This document shows positions 1 to 6,593 of a stretch of DNA of 9,758 bases, piece after piece. Positions within the stretch are counted from its first letter, which is position 1. Every line of letters begins with the position of its first letter. The notes under the pieces are model-generated. The model did no database searches. It worked only from the letters and a program-made list of their open reading frames with translations, and was not told the DNA's origin. Position numbers and translations under genes: made by a program. This stretch comes from Cryomorphaceae bacterium (GTDB lineage Bacteria; Bacteroidota; Bacteroidia; Flavobacteriales; Schleiferiaceae), in NCBI GenBank assembly GCA_002685435.1, contig NYXD01000123.1, forward strand, positions 1 to 9,758. Direction: 5' to 3'.

Positions 1-31
1 CTCTGTGAATTCTGCACAAATATACGTTGAC

Positions 32-388
32 TTACGCTTCTTTGGTATAGGTTTCCCATGTTCCATTGGGATTTAATACCAACAATTTCTGTTTTGTGAC
101 TTGAGAGGGGGTGGGGGATGGTGCTGGTGCTTTGACAGATTTTACTGGAACCCCTTCGAGAGAGACAGGGTTATTCATTTTCGAACGTTCTCCAGTGAGT
201 ATATAACGTAGGTCTAGCTTATCATCAAAAGCACATAACTTTTGAATCAGTTGGAGATTAGGTTTGTTCCTCCCGTTAAGAATATGTACGAGAGTAGATC
301 GATTCATTTTAAGCGCATTTGCCATACTAGAAGATGTGTGACCTTCAAGCTCCATATAGGCTTTCAAACGTTGTACAATCTCCTCCAT
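32..388 (-). CDS. Small XRE-family helix-turn-helix regulator
   Basis: A 118-residue putative DNA-binding protein. Residues about 6-65 form an XRE/Cro-like helix-turn-helix: the segment SSSMANALKMNRSTLVHILNGRNKP has the usual pattern of a scaffold helix, then a turn, then a recognition helix ending in a Gly-Arg-Asn-Lys-Pro turn. Residues about 78-98 are a Pro/Ala/Ser-rich linker, and the tail ends LNPNGTWETYTKEA. Small XRE proteins of this shape are common in Bacteroidota; the targets are unknown. The start MEEIVQR fits the family, and no good start codon lies just upstream in frame. The gene lies downstream of the phosphatase gene on the same strand, 156 nt away, with its own candidate promoter, so it is probably a separate unit. 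It has no peptidase or ligand-binding domain, so how it senses a signal cannot be told from the sequence. Confidence 0.85.
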   Translation of the reverse strand: MEEIVQRLKAYMELEGHTSSSMANALKMNRSTLVHILNGRNKPNLQLIQKLCAFDDKLDLRYILTGERSKMNNPVSLEGVPVKSVKAPAPSPTPSQVTKQKLLVLNPNGTWETYTKEA

Positions 389-393
389 AGTTA

Positions 394-425
394 CAAATGT
401 AATAAATTCGAAACTTATGGAACAA
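394..425 (-). promoter_or_regulatory. Candidate Bacteroidota promoter of the XRE gene
   Basis: The minus strand reads TACATTTG at 401-394, a perfect TAnnTTTG -7 element, with a TTG at 425-423 separated by 21 nt, close to the usual -33 spacing. The predicted transcript would begin at or within a base or two of the ATG at 388, so it would be nearly leaderless. The same bases form a small dyad, TTACA-AA-TGTAA (391-402), which could be an operator for the XRE protein itself. This is pattern-based only. Confidence 0.35.
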
Positions 426-544
426 GGTGTTACAGTTGTATTTTCACGAAATTACTTTCAGAATATTGCAAGGAAGTCAATGAGAAGTTGCACTTAAGAT
501 AAAGTTATTTAAAATACTGATATTGATATACATAAACTCAATAA

Positions 545-1519
545 TTAGAGTGTTTCACGATGAGAAAACAGCACTGTTCCGTTTGAATCATAGAGCCCTG
601 CTTTCAACTGTACTTCAGTTGCATTAACAAGTTTCAATTGTAACACTCCAAAATGTTGAGTATCGGTCGTCTTATCGTGTATTCGAGTACTGTTATTTTC
701 GTCGTGGTGGGGATGTGCATTAGCCGTTAGTGGAGAGGCACATACTTCAATGATTGACTTTCCGTCAATCTGCATTTTATTTATTTCGCCGCTGTGGCGA
801 TCACCAGTTAATACAATAGGTACTCCTGGCGATTTAGAGAGCCACTGCAGCAGTAAGTCACGTTCTTTGGGATAGTTACTCATATTCTCAAATACCTTGG
901 CAGTATTTAACAGCTGTCCACCCATACAAATGACGTGCACTTTCGCTGTGGAATTGCTTAATGTGTTGTGAAACCAATTCAATTGTTCAACGCCAAAAAC
1001 TGTAGCATTAGTTGAATCTTTGTGCGTTCTAAAGCTTCGATTGTCTAGGAGGTAGATGTCTACTAGACCTCCTGCAGTGCTGGTTTGACCGTAATAGCTG
1101 CTCGAGTTGGGCTGCGGATAATCAGGCTCCCAAAAGTCCTTAAATGCTCTCATTGTCGTTGAATATCCTGAAAATGTAGATAGATCACAATCGTTTGGAC
1201 CTGCATCATGATCGTCCCATATCGCTAAATGATGACTTTTACTGAGTAGATCTCGAAATATAGGTTGACCGAAAACAGTATTATATCGAGCCATTGTGCT
1301 ATCGTAGCTGTTCCATTGCTCATTATTTAGATAGATATTATCTCCAAGCCAAATGAAATGATCGAGACTATCGAGCGCTTTGTCGAGCGTAGGAAGAAGA
1401 TGTTGGGTTTGATTCGGTTCATTACAGCTTCCGAAACCAATGTTAAGCACTTGTTCTTCTGGCGTGCAACCTAAGTTGAGCATTAACGTCGTGAGACAAG
1501 CAAAGGTGATTTTTTTCAT
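545..1519 (-). CDS. PhoD-like alkaline phosphatase family lipoprotein
   Basis: A 324-residue putative secreted metallophosphoesterase. I place the start at 1519 rather than 1573 because it puts a lipoprotein signal first: MKKI, a hydrophobic core, then the lipobox NLGC with Cys18. Metal-site motifs typical of the PhoD-like fold are visible: GSC (residues 30-32), LGDN (58-61), IWDDHDAG (100-107), NRSFR (160-164) and TGDRHSGE (238-245). PhoD enzymes hydrolyse phosphate mono- or diesters using Fe/Ca or similar metals; the natural substrate here is unknown. It is shorter than Bacillus PhoD and lacks the N-terminal extension of that group, as in many Bacteroidota homologues. Glu-Glu follows the lipidated cysteine closely (CTPEEQ), which resembles the acidic export signal of surface-exposed Bacteroidota lipoproteins. 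It is divergent from the M14 gene. The longer start would overlap the upstream part of that gene's frame. Confidence 0.88.
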   Translation of the reverse strand: MKKITFACLTTLMLNLGCTPEEQVLNIGFGSCNEPNQTQHLLPTLDKALDSLDHFIWLGDNIYLNNEQWNSYDSTMARYNTVFGQPIFRDLLSKSHHLAIWDDHDAGPNDCDLSTFSGYSTTMRAFKDFWEPDYPQPNSSSYYGQTSTAGGLVDIYLLDNRSFRTHKDSTNATVFGVEQLNWFHNTLSNSTAKVHVICMGGQLLNTAKVFENMSNYPKERDLLLQWLSKSPGVPIVLTGDRHSGEINKMQIDGKSIIEVCASPLTANAHPHHDENNSTRIHDKTTDTQHFGVLQLKLVNATEVQLKAGLYDSNGTVLFSHRETL

Positions 1520-1570
1520 AGCACGTAGATAATAGATGAGCAATTCGCGTTTGTGCGTTAACTTCACCTG

Positions 1571-1578
1571 CAAAATTA
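1571..1578 (-). promoter_or_regulatory. Candidate -7 element for the PhoD-like gene
   Basis: The minus strand reads TAATTTTG, a perfect match to the Bacteroidota -7 element TAnnTTTG. It is in the right orientation and about 50 nt upstream of the chosen lipoprotein start at 1519. It would give a leader of roughly 45 nt and supports the shorter start over the one at 1573, which overlaps this element. I find no convincing -33 TTTG at the ideal spacing. Confidence 0.35.
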
Positions 1579-1583
1579 AGGGA

Positions 1584-2642
1584 ATGTTCCAAGCCTTAGA
1601 TTCTAAATATTTATCTGATAATCAGTGGTATATGCCGTACAACGAATTGTTGACGGCGTTTAATTGGGAAATCATCGGCTATTCTTCTGAGGAACGTCCC
1701 ATCTTGAATACAACGTTAGGTGCGGGTTCACGTAAAATCTGTATGTGGGCTGGCATGCATGGTAACGAGACTACAGGAGTATATATGTTGCTTTCGCTCA
1801 TTGATCTCTATACTCGTAATAAAATTGATTTAAGTGACTACTCCATACATATCATACCGGTTATTAATCCGGATGCATACGTTCGGTTTACTCGTCGAAA
1901 TGGACTCTCCATAGATTTGAATCGTGATTTTCGCGCTTTTCAAACCATTGAGAGCGCTAAGCTTATTGGTTGGATAAAGATGAATTCACCTGAGCTGTGT
2001 TTAAATCTTCACGATCAGCGATCAATTTTCCATGTAAATAATGAGCCTGCATACACATCATTTCTAGTTCCTTCTTCTAACGAATCGAGAGTAATTACAC
2101 CCGTGCGTCGAGCATTGATGAATCGTATTGGTAACGCCCTTATTTCCTTGCAGGCTCCATTAAATGGTATTGGGCGCTATAGCGATGAATTTTACCCAAC
2201 AGCAGTAGGAGATTACCTTATGGCTCAAGGAATACCTAATGTGCTATTCGAAAGCGGCGTTAGCTTTGATGATTTTGAGCGCGTGAAAGCACGTTTGTTT
2301 GGTTTGAATGCTATCATTGCATTGTTGAATGCGGACGACACACCGTCAGTAGTTTATGATGAATTACCTGAGAATAGAAAAGGCTTACTTGAGTGGGTCT
2401 TCACCGGTGTTTTATACGCTCGAATGCATGTGGACATTGCTATCAAAAGAGTCTATTATGTAAATGGTCATGCGCAAGGAATGTATTTTATGGTGGATGA
2501 AATAGGTGATTTAGCATCGCGTCCACGCATGAAGGAGACAGACGGTGCGGCTATGGCCTTATCTGCTCCATTAATTATAGGGCAGCCCATAACAGCAGTC
2601 TTGGGGCAAGTGGTTTTTGAAAATGGGTTAATTGTAGGGTAA
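1584..2642 (+). CDS. M14-family zinc carboxypeptidase-like protein
   Basis: A 352-residue putative zinc metallopeptidase. Counted from the ATG at 1584, the family landmarks are HGNE (H59, E62: zinc ligands), VINPDAYVRFTRRNG then DLNRDF (94-116, substrate-binding Arg/Asn region), LHD (142-144, third zinc ligand H143) and VLFESG (220-225, catalytic E223). These are the M14 carboxypeptidase / succinylglutamate desuccinylase-like fold signatures. Substrate is not deducible; related enzymes trim peptides or peptidoglycan stems, or act as deacylases. No signal peptide is visible, so a cytoplasmic role is likely. Residues about 255-352 form an additional C-terminal domain that I do not recognise. 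An upstream in-frame ATG at 1536 would add 16 unconserved-looking residues, so I prefer 1584. It is divergent from the PhoD-like gene and convergent with the SSB gene. Confidence 0.85.
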   Translation: MFQALDSKYLSDNQWYMPYNELLTAFNWEIIGYSSEERPILNTTLGAGSRKICMWAGMHGNETTGVYMLLSLIDLYTRNKIDLSDYSIHIIPVINPDAYVRFTRRNGLSIDLNRDFRAFQTIESAKLIGWIKMNSPELCLNLHDQRSIFHVNNEPAYTSFLVPSSNESRVITPVRRALMNRIGNALISLQAPLNGIGRYSDEFYPTAVGDYLMAQGIPNVLFESGVSFDDFERVKARLFGLNAIIALLNADDTPSVVYDELPENRKGLLEWVFTGVLYARMHVDIAIKRVYYVNGHAQGMYFMVDEIGDLASRPRMKETDGAAMALSAPLIIGQPITAVLGQVVFENGLIVG

Positions 2643-2677
2643 ACTCCCCAACACCTTTGCTGGAGAGTACAGCTTGG

Positions 2678-3013
2678 TTATGACTCGGTTGGCTTTTTGC
2701 TGAGCAGAAGAAGGTCCTTAGCTACCACCTCAGTAAAGTACTTTTTCTGTCCTTTCGTGTCTTCATAGCTGCGCGTAACCAATCTACCTGCGATACCCAC
2801 TTTATCACCTTTTTTAAGGTATTCATTCATGGTTTGCGCTAGTTTATCCCATGCCACTACATTGTGCCAATCGGTCATAGTTTTTTTGGAGCCTTCAGCA
2901 TCTTTATATACCGTATTCGTTGCCAGGCTGAAAGAGCAGCGGAGGGTGTTGTTGATTTGTTTGGACTCTAGTGCCATTCCTAGATTCCCAATTAATTGAA
3001 CATGATTTTCCAT
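2678..3013 (-). CDS. ssb: Single-stranded DNA-binding protein, short form without acidic tail
   Basis: A 111-residue OB-fold protein. It begins MENHVQLIGNLG and has the family landmarks FSLATN (28-33), TDWHNVVAWDKLA (47-59) and LKKGDKVGIAGRL (66-78), ending in the last OB strand KKYFTEVVAKDLLLLS. It coats single-stranded DNA in replication, recombination or repair. The start at 3013 is chosen because the conserved OB fold begins there; the longer frame to 3070 adds 19 residues with no family resemblance. The protein stops right after the OB domain (SKKPTES) and lacks the acidic D-D-D-I-P-F-type tip with which SSB recruits partner enzymes. It may therefore be a secondary SSB rather than the essential one. 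It is 81 nt downstream of the ACT-like gene on the same strand and may be cotranscribed with it; I find no perfect -7 element in the gap. Confidence 0.93.
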   Translation of the reverse strand: MENHVQLIGNLGMALESKQINNTLRCSFSLATNTVYKDAEGSKKTMTDWHNVVAWDKLAQTMNEYLKKGDKVGIAGRLVTRSYEDTKGQKKYFTEVVAKDLLLLSKKPTES

Positions 3014-3094
3014 AATTATGGTTTTAAAGATTAGTCCAATTAATCTGGTAAGCGCGCATCTTATTCGCAAATAATGTGAATAACAAAACGTTCT

Positions 3095-3754
3095 TTACAA
3101 CGGCTTCTTGATCGTGTTAATTATCGCGAATGCAGCATTCACATCTTTGTTGTGCACAATGAAGGTAGCTTCATTAGTGGTAGAGATGATTTCCTTAATG
3201 GGAACACCTGCAGAGGCGATATGCTTAAAGAAAAAGTAATAGAGACCGATCACCTCTGAGCTACTATTAGGTAAACGAAGAGTGATGGAGCTTAAATCGT
3301 TCGTTCGATCAATTAATTTTTCGCCGGTCATGGCTTTTTCTAGAGCAAGCGTGAAATCTTCACTAACGACTACCGTAGTTTCTTCCATACCGCCTGTAAA
3401 GCTGTGAAAACCATTAGGTAGTTCCGTTATATAGGATATGAATTGTGCCTGTTTCGAAGGTAGTGCAGGCGTTTTCTTATAGGTATAAGCCGCTAAATTT
3501 GAGCGAACTATGATATCTCCTAAGGTACCGATAAAGTGCTGTAGTTTATGCTGCATTTTAAATTGAAGTCTCGGCTCACGTCTGCGAATTGCCATAACCA
3601 CTGCACTTTCTTTGATTTCCTTACCAGTAAGATGCTCAATATCTCCCTTTATGATGCGGGCTAGCGAACTGAGATTGATCAATTCTTCGCTTAGTGCCTC
3701 CTCAATAAATGGACGCTTTCGTAGGCATTCCTCAAGTGCTTCTCTTAGGTTCAT
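3095..3754 (-). CDS. ACT-like domain protein of unknown function
   Basis: A 219-residue protein, probably cytoplasmic. The C-terminal part (about 155-215) reads like an ACT-type regulatory fold: strand SSITLRLP, helix EVIGLYYFFFKHIASAGVPI, strands KEIISTTNEATFIVHN, helix VNAAFAIINTI. This resembles the ligand-binding ACT repeats of aspartate kinases, but no kinase domain is present. Residues about 10-60 (helices LINLSSLARIIKGDIEHL and KESAVVMAIRRR) look like a small helical, possibly winged-helix domain. A speculative reading is an amino-acid-responsive regulator. The start ATG at 3754 is the natural one, with a matching promoter element 20 nt upstream. It precedes ssb on the same strand and is divergent from the YhiN-like gene. 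Confidence 0.7.
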   Translation of the reverse strand: MNLREALEECLRKRPFIEEALSEELINLSSLARIIKGDIEHLTGKEIKESAVVMAIRRREPRLQFKMQHKLQHFIGTLGDIIVRSNLAAYTYKKTPALPSKQAQFISYITELPNGFHSFTGGMEETTVVVSEDFTLALEKAMTGEKLIDRTNDLSSITLRLPNSSSEVIGLYYFFFKHIASAGVPIKEIISTTNEATFIVHNKDVNAAFAIINTIKKPL

Positions 3755-3773
3755 ATTGTGGTTGTTTTGTTTT

Positions 3774-3781
3774 CAAAAGTA
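3774..3781 (-). promoter_or_regulatory. Candidate -7 element for the ACT-like gene
   Basis: The minus strand reads TACTTTTG, a perfect TAnnTTTG Bacteroidota -7 element, ending 20 nt before the ATG at 3754. The expected leader is about 15 nt. A TTG lies at 3807-3805, 23 nt further upstream, a little wider than ideal for a -33 box. Confidence 0.42.
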
Positions 3782-3827
3782 GCTAAATGTTATTTTTTAA
3801 ACATCAATTTTATGCATCACTTTATCG

Positions 3828-3835
3828 TAATTTTG
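3828..3835 (+). promoter_or_regulatory. Candidate -7 element for the YhiN-like gene
   Basis: TAATTTTG is a perfect TAnnTTTG match on the plus strand. It ends only 4 nt before the GTG start at 3840, so transcription from it would be leaderless or nearly so. No clear -33 TTTG is seen at the right distance, so the use of this element is uncertain. Confidence 0.3.
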
Positions 3836-3839
3836 AGAT

Positions 3840-5066
3840 GTGTCAGAACAGGTAATAATTATTGGAGGCGGTGCTGCGGGATATTTCGCCGCCATAGCAT
3901 GCTCAGAGGCGCAACCGGAGGCAAACATTGTCATTCTTGAAAAGGGAAAGGATGTTTTAGGTAAGGTATTGATCTCTGGCGGTGGCCGTTGTAATGTGAC
4001 GAATGCTTGTTTTGATCCGCGTGAATTGGTTGCGCATTACCCTAGAGGTGAGAAAGAGTTGTTGGGGCCGTTTCATAAATTCCAGCCCGGCGATACCATG
4101 GAGTGGTTTGCCGATCGTGGGGTAGAGTTGAAAATTGAACCCGATAACCGCGTTTTTCCAGTTACAGATTCTTCTGCGACCATTGCGGATTGCCTCAAGG
4201 AGATTGCCGATGCTACTGGAATTAAGGTGCATACAAGTTCCGGTGTTAAGTCATTTACTCAGCGTGAAGATGAGCGCTGGGAAGTACTTACCACGCATGG
4301 ACAGACTTATATTGCGGACCAATTAATGATTGGTGCGGGATCTTCAAAAGTTATCTGGGATAGCCTCAAAAAATTGGGGCATAAAATAATTTCTCCAGTA
4401 CCTTCTTTATTCACCTTCAACAGCAAAGATGAGCGAATTAAAGGGTTAAGTGGCATTAGTGTTCCTAATGCAACCGTTCAAATTGCCGCTTCTGATCTTG
4501 AGGCATCTGGGCCATTGTTAATTACACATTGGGGGTTTTCGGGGCCTGCAATCCTGCGTCTTAGCGCTTGGGGAGCAAGAAAGCTGAATGATCGTTTCTA
4601 CCGTTTTCCAATTATGATCAATTGGATCGGTCGTGATGAAGATGAGGTATTGGCAGAATTCAATGAAGAAAAGAAGCATAGCGGTAAAAAAAGAATCGGA
4701 AACCATGCGCATTATGGTATTCCACTGCGTCTTTGGAAGTCAATGGTAGCGGGTGCTGGTATAAAGAGTACAGCGACTTGGGGCGATCTGTCAGGAAAAG
4801 ATCTTAAGCATTTAGTTTCCGAGCTGTGTTGCGCTGTATTCCAAATTTCCGGGAAGAGTACTTTTAAGGATGAGTTTGTAACGGCAGGTGGGGTAGATCT
4901 TCGCGATGTCGACTTTAAGTCATTCAGTTCTCGGGTTTGTACGAACCTCTATTTTGCCGGCGAAATTCTAGATATTGATGGAATCACAGGAGGATTCAAT
5001 TTTCAAGCGGCTTGGACCGGCGGTTTTCTGGCAGGAAATGCCATGGCGGGCTATCCTTTAGAGTAG
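3840..5066 (+). CDS. YhiN/HI0933-family FAD-dependent oxidoreductase
   Basis: A 408-residue soluble flavoprotein. The N-terminus carries the dinucleotide-binding motif IIIGGGAAG (6-14) with the acidic ribose-binding residue at the end of strand two (VILEKG, E34). The family signature GKVLISGGGRCNVTN follows at 41-55. The C-terminus has the second FAD contact, LYFAGEILDIDG, then ITGGFNFQAAWTGG. Length matches the family (about 400). Members are NAD(P)/FAD-dependent oxidoreductases of poorly defined substrate, so I give no symbol. The start is a GTG: an in-frame TGA at 3834-3836 lies directly upstream, and no in-frame ATG occurs before the conserved FAD motif. An ATG at 3838-3840 is in another frame. 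The 3' end overlaps the convergent HEAT-like gene by 9 bp. Confidence 0.92.
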   Translation: MSEQVIIIGGGAAGYFAAIACSEAQPEANIVILEKGKDVLGKVLISGGGRCNVTNACFDPRELVAHYPRGEKELLGPFHKFQPGDTMEWFADRGVELKIEPDNRVFPVTDSSATIADCLKEIADATGIKVHTSSGVKSFTQREDERWEVLTTHGQTYIADQLMIGAGSSKVIWDSLKKLGHKIISPVPSLFTFNSKDERIKGLSGISVPNATVQIAASDLEASGPLLITHWGFSGPAILRLSAWGARKLNDRFYRFPIMINWIGRDEDEVLAEFNEEKKHSGKKRIGNHAHYGIPLRLWKSMVAGAGIKSTATWGDLSGKDLKHLVSELCCAVFQISGKSTFKDEFVTAGGVDLRDVDFKSFSSRVCTNLYFAGEILDIDGITGGFNFQAAWTGGFLAGNAMAGYPLE

Positions 5067-5594
5067 GCCTTTTTTAGCGAGGTCTTTTAGAATTTTACCG
5101 CCCCGACTTTTCATGCCAGGTGTACCGTGTTCACAAGCCATTTCTATACTTTGTGCCAATTCTGATGCCAGTTCCGGGTACTTTTTTACCATCCTATGTA
5201 CAATACTCATTGCGTATACTCTGGGTGCTGCGGCTTGACTGGGCGCAATAATGGCATCGAAACTAAAATCGAGCAATTGGCCTTCGCGCTCATCGTGCCT
5301 AGGAAGTTGGTATTTTGAATAATAGCGTAGAATAAATCTTGCCTCGGCGTCAGTCTTCATTTGGTCCAATTGGGCAATCATTTCCCGTTCCTTCTTGTAA
5401 AAGAGTTCAGGCCTGGTGTCGCTAATATGGTGCAGTATCCAACAGCCGCGCATCCGCTCTTTCTTAGTACCGTTAAAGGCCCGTTTGATAATAGCATTAA
5501 GTGCTATGGGATTTTCTAATCCTTCTGCTACTAGAGGCGCGTAATGCCATTCTTTAGCGCTATCTATTTCATTTAAGGCGTACTCTAAATCCAC
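5058..5594 (-). CDS. HEAT-like alpha-helical repeat protein, function unknown
   Basis: A protein of about 178 residues, predicted to be almost wholly helical, with repeated helix pairs (for example ALNAIIKRAFNGTKKERMRGCWILHHI and RVYAMSIVHRMVKKYPELASELAQSIEM) resembling HEAT/ARM repeats. The ending GTPGMKSRGGKILKDLAKKGLL is a typical last repeat. No catalytic motif, signal peptide or membrane segment is seen; a protein-binding scaffold role is an inference. No in-frame ATG is available near the 5' end. The choices are GTG at 5594 (used here) or TTG at 5600, with an in-frame stop at 5609-5607. It is divergent from the S24 regulator gene, so the 113-nt gap to 5708 may control both. It overlaps the flavoprotein gene tail to tail. 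Confidence 0.7.
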   Translation of the reverse strand: MDLEYALNEIDSAKEWHYAPLVAEGLENPIALNAIIKRAFNGTKKERMRGCWILHHISDTRPELFYKKEREMIAQLDQMKTDAEARFILRYYSKYQLPRHDEREGQLLDFSFDAIIAPSQAAAPRVYAMSIVHRMVKKYPELASELAQSIEMACEHGTPGMKSRGGKILKDLAKKGLL

Positions 5595-5603
5595 GTGCAA
5601 AAA

Positions 5604-5654
5604 AAATTAGCATCAGTAATGATGAAAATATTAGAATTCTAACTAAATTAGCAT
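5604..5654. repeat. Direct repeat AAATTAGCAT x2 in the divergent control region
   Basis: The decamer AAATTAGCAT occurs at 5604-5613 and again at 5645-5654, 41 bp apart (about four helical turns). Between them lie a short dyad, CATCA-GTAA-TGATG (5611-5624), and the palindrome at 5631-5642. The arrangement would suit a regulator binding two sites on one DNA face between the HEAT-like and S24 genes. Whether it is functional is unknown. Confidence 0.5.
5631..5642. promoter_or_regulatory. 12-bp palindrome, candidate operator of the S24 regulator
   Basis: TTAGAATTCTAA is perfectly self-complementary and sits 66 bp upstream of the S24 regulator start, flanked by the AAATTAGCAT direct repeats. It is followed by CTAAAT, so TAACTAAAT (5640-5648) is shared with the dinB upstream region (6573-6581). 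A few such AT-rich palindromes are expected by chance in the whole window; placement is the main argument. Confidence 0.3.
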
Positions 5655-5707
5655 AGTCAATGAAGAACATTTTCTTGCTTTTGTTGACGTACTAAAGATA
5701 CGGCCTT

Positions 5708-6490
5708 ATGAATTACGTAAAAAACAACCTTAAGTTCCTTCGTAAGAAGGAGGCGCTCACACAGGAGCAACTGGCTACTAAAATTGGTGTGAAACGCGCC
5801 ATGATAGGAGCGTATGAAGAAGGTAGGGCAGAGCCCCGTCTGCATACGCTACAGCATCTAGCTGCTTACTTTCAGGTACGCTTGGACGATTTTGTTAATA
5901 AGGATCTTTCGGGATCGAGCAGTATCCCTAAAGCAGATATCAGTGGTGCTCAGTTACGTATATTACCAGTTGTAGTTGACGGTACAGATGAGAGAGAGCT
6001 AGGAACGTTAGTTCCTGTCAAAGCTTCTGCAGGGTATCTTAGTGGCTATGGTGATGCCGATTATATTGGTGCATTACCGCGTTTTTCCATGCCCTTTCCT
6101 GAACTACCCCAGGATCGCACTTATAGAGTGTTTCAAATTAGAGGGGAGAGTATGCTTCCTATCAAGCCTGGATCGTACGTCATTACAGAATATATCCAAG
6201 ATTGGAAATCTATTCGTAATGATGAGTGTCATGTTTTGATTACGAAAGACGAAGGTGTTGTTTACAAGCGTGTCATTAATAACCTTCACATTGGTGAATT
6301 AATGCTGAAATCGGATAATCCACAGTTTGCACCCTATACTGTTCCTGTAGACCGCTTAGTAGAGGTATGGAAAGCGGTTGGTTATACTAGTTTTGAACTC
6401 CCAGCAGCAGGCACAGGCCAGGAAATGTCTCAGATCATGCATATGATGGCAGACCTCAAAAAAGAGATGAATCATCTTAAGGACAACTAA
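5708..6490 (+). CDS. XRE-S24 LexA/CI-type self-cleaving transcriptional regulator
   Basis: A 260-residue repressor-like protein and the likely switch of the downstream mutagenesis cassette. Residues about 5-62 are an XRE helix-turn-helix (LTQEQLATKIGVKRAMIGAYEEGRAEPRL), unlike the winged helix of classical LexA and more like phage CI. Residues about 100-225 are an S24/LexA peptidase domain: the Ala108-Gly109 cleavage site in KASAGYL, nucleophile Ser148 in RGESMLP, and general base Lys187 in VVYKRV. The catalytic set is complete. In this family, RecA-ssDNA filaments stimulate self-cleavage after DNA damage; that it happens here is inferred. A Met-rich amphipathic helical tail (QEMSQIMHMMADLKKEMNHL) follows the peptidase domain and could aid oligomerisation. 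dinB starts 103 nt downstream on the same strand. No symbol is given because it is not orthologous in architecture to lexA. Confidence 0.93.
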   Translation: MNYVKNNLKFLRKKEALTQEQLATKIGVKRAMIGAYEEGRAEPRLHTLQHLAAYFQVRLDDFVNKDLSGSSSIPKADISGAQLRILPVVVDGTDERELGTLVPVKASAGYLSGYGDADYIGALPRFSMPFPELPQDRTYRVFQIRGESMLPIKPGSYVITEYIQDWKSIRNDECHVLITKDEGVVYKRVINNLHIGELMLKSDNPQFAPYTVPVDRLVEVWKAVGYTSFELPAAGTGQEMSQIMHMMADLKKEMNHLKDN

Positions 6491-6524
6491 TTAACGCTTA
6501 AAAAGAACTTCACCCAATTGTGTT

Positions 6525-6550
6525 TTTGAGCGGCCTTAGAGCCGCTCGAA
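6525..6550 (+). other. Hairpin in the dinB leader (hairpin 1)
   Basis: GAGCGGC (6528-6534) and GCCGCTC (6541-6547) form a perfect 7-bp stem over the 6-nt loop CTTAGA. The stem extends to 10 bp with T-A, T-A and one G-T pair. It lies between the S24 regulator and dinB. No T-run follows on either strand, so it is not a standard intrinsic terminator. It could be a pause/attenuation element, an mRNA-stabilising structure or a dyad operator. Its arm sequence recurs inside dinB. Confidence 0.6.
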
Positions 6551-6580
6551 GTGCCTGTGGTAGGTCCTTACTTAACTAAA

Positions 6581-6588
6581 TACCTCTG
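6581..6588 (+). promoter_or_regulatory. Weak -7-like element before dinB
   Basis: TACCTCTG differs from the Bacteroidota -7 element TAnnTTTG at one base and ends 5 nt before the dinB ATG. It is preceded by TAACTAAAT (6573-6581), a 9-mer also found in the S24 regulator's upstream region. It may mark a separate dinB promoter, but the match is imperfect and no -33 box is evident. Confidence 0.2.
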
Positions 6589-6593
6589 AATTC

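Noticed and set aside
23..36. TACGTTGACTTACG similarity to TTGTTGACGTAC upstream of the S24 regulator as a shared operator
   Set aside because: Only TTGAC plus AC is shared, and the copy lies at the 3' end of a gene; likely chance.
242..502. Open frame on the plus strand opposite the XRE gene
   Set aside because: It runs through the antisense of a well-supported helix-turn-helix gene, has Cys/Phe/His-rich composition and no recognisable domain; a shadow frame.
521..543. TATTGA/TCAATA dyad as terminator of the PhoD-like gene
   Set aside because: Only 6 A/T-rich pairs with an 11-nt loop and no clear T-run; too weak to call.
2643..2668. ACTCCCCA/TGGAGAGT stem between the convergent M14 and ssb genes as bidirectional terminator
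   Set aside because: The placement is right but there is one mismatch, a 10-nt loop and no T-run on either strand.
3957..4712. Antisense and alternate open frames inside the YhiN-like gene
   Set aside because: All lie within a gene with clear FAD motifs along its length, and none encodes a recognisable domain.
5684..5701. TTGACG followed by an AT-rich stretch as a sigma70-type promoter of the S24 regulator
   Set aside because: The expected -10 position would fall on the start codon, and Bacteroidota do not use that consensus; the nearest -7-like match (TGCTTTTG, 5676-5683) is imperfect.
6528..6547. The GAGCGGC/GCCGCTC hairpin as an intrinsic terminator of the S24 gene
   Set aside because: The stem is good but no T-run follows on the plus strand, and its arms are repeated inside dinB, so a different role is at least as likely.
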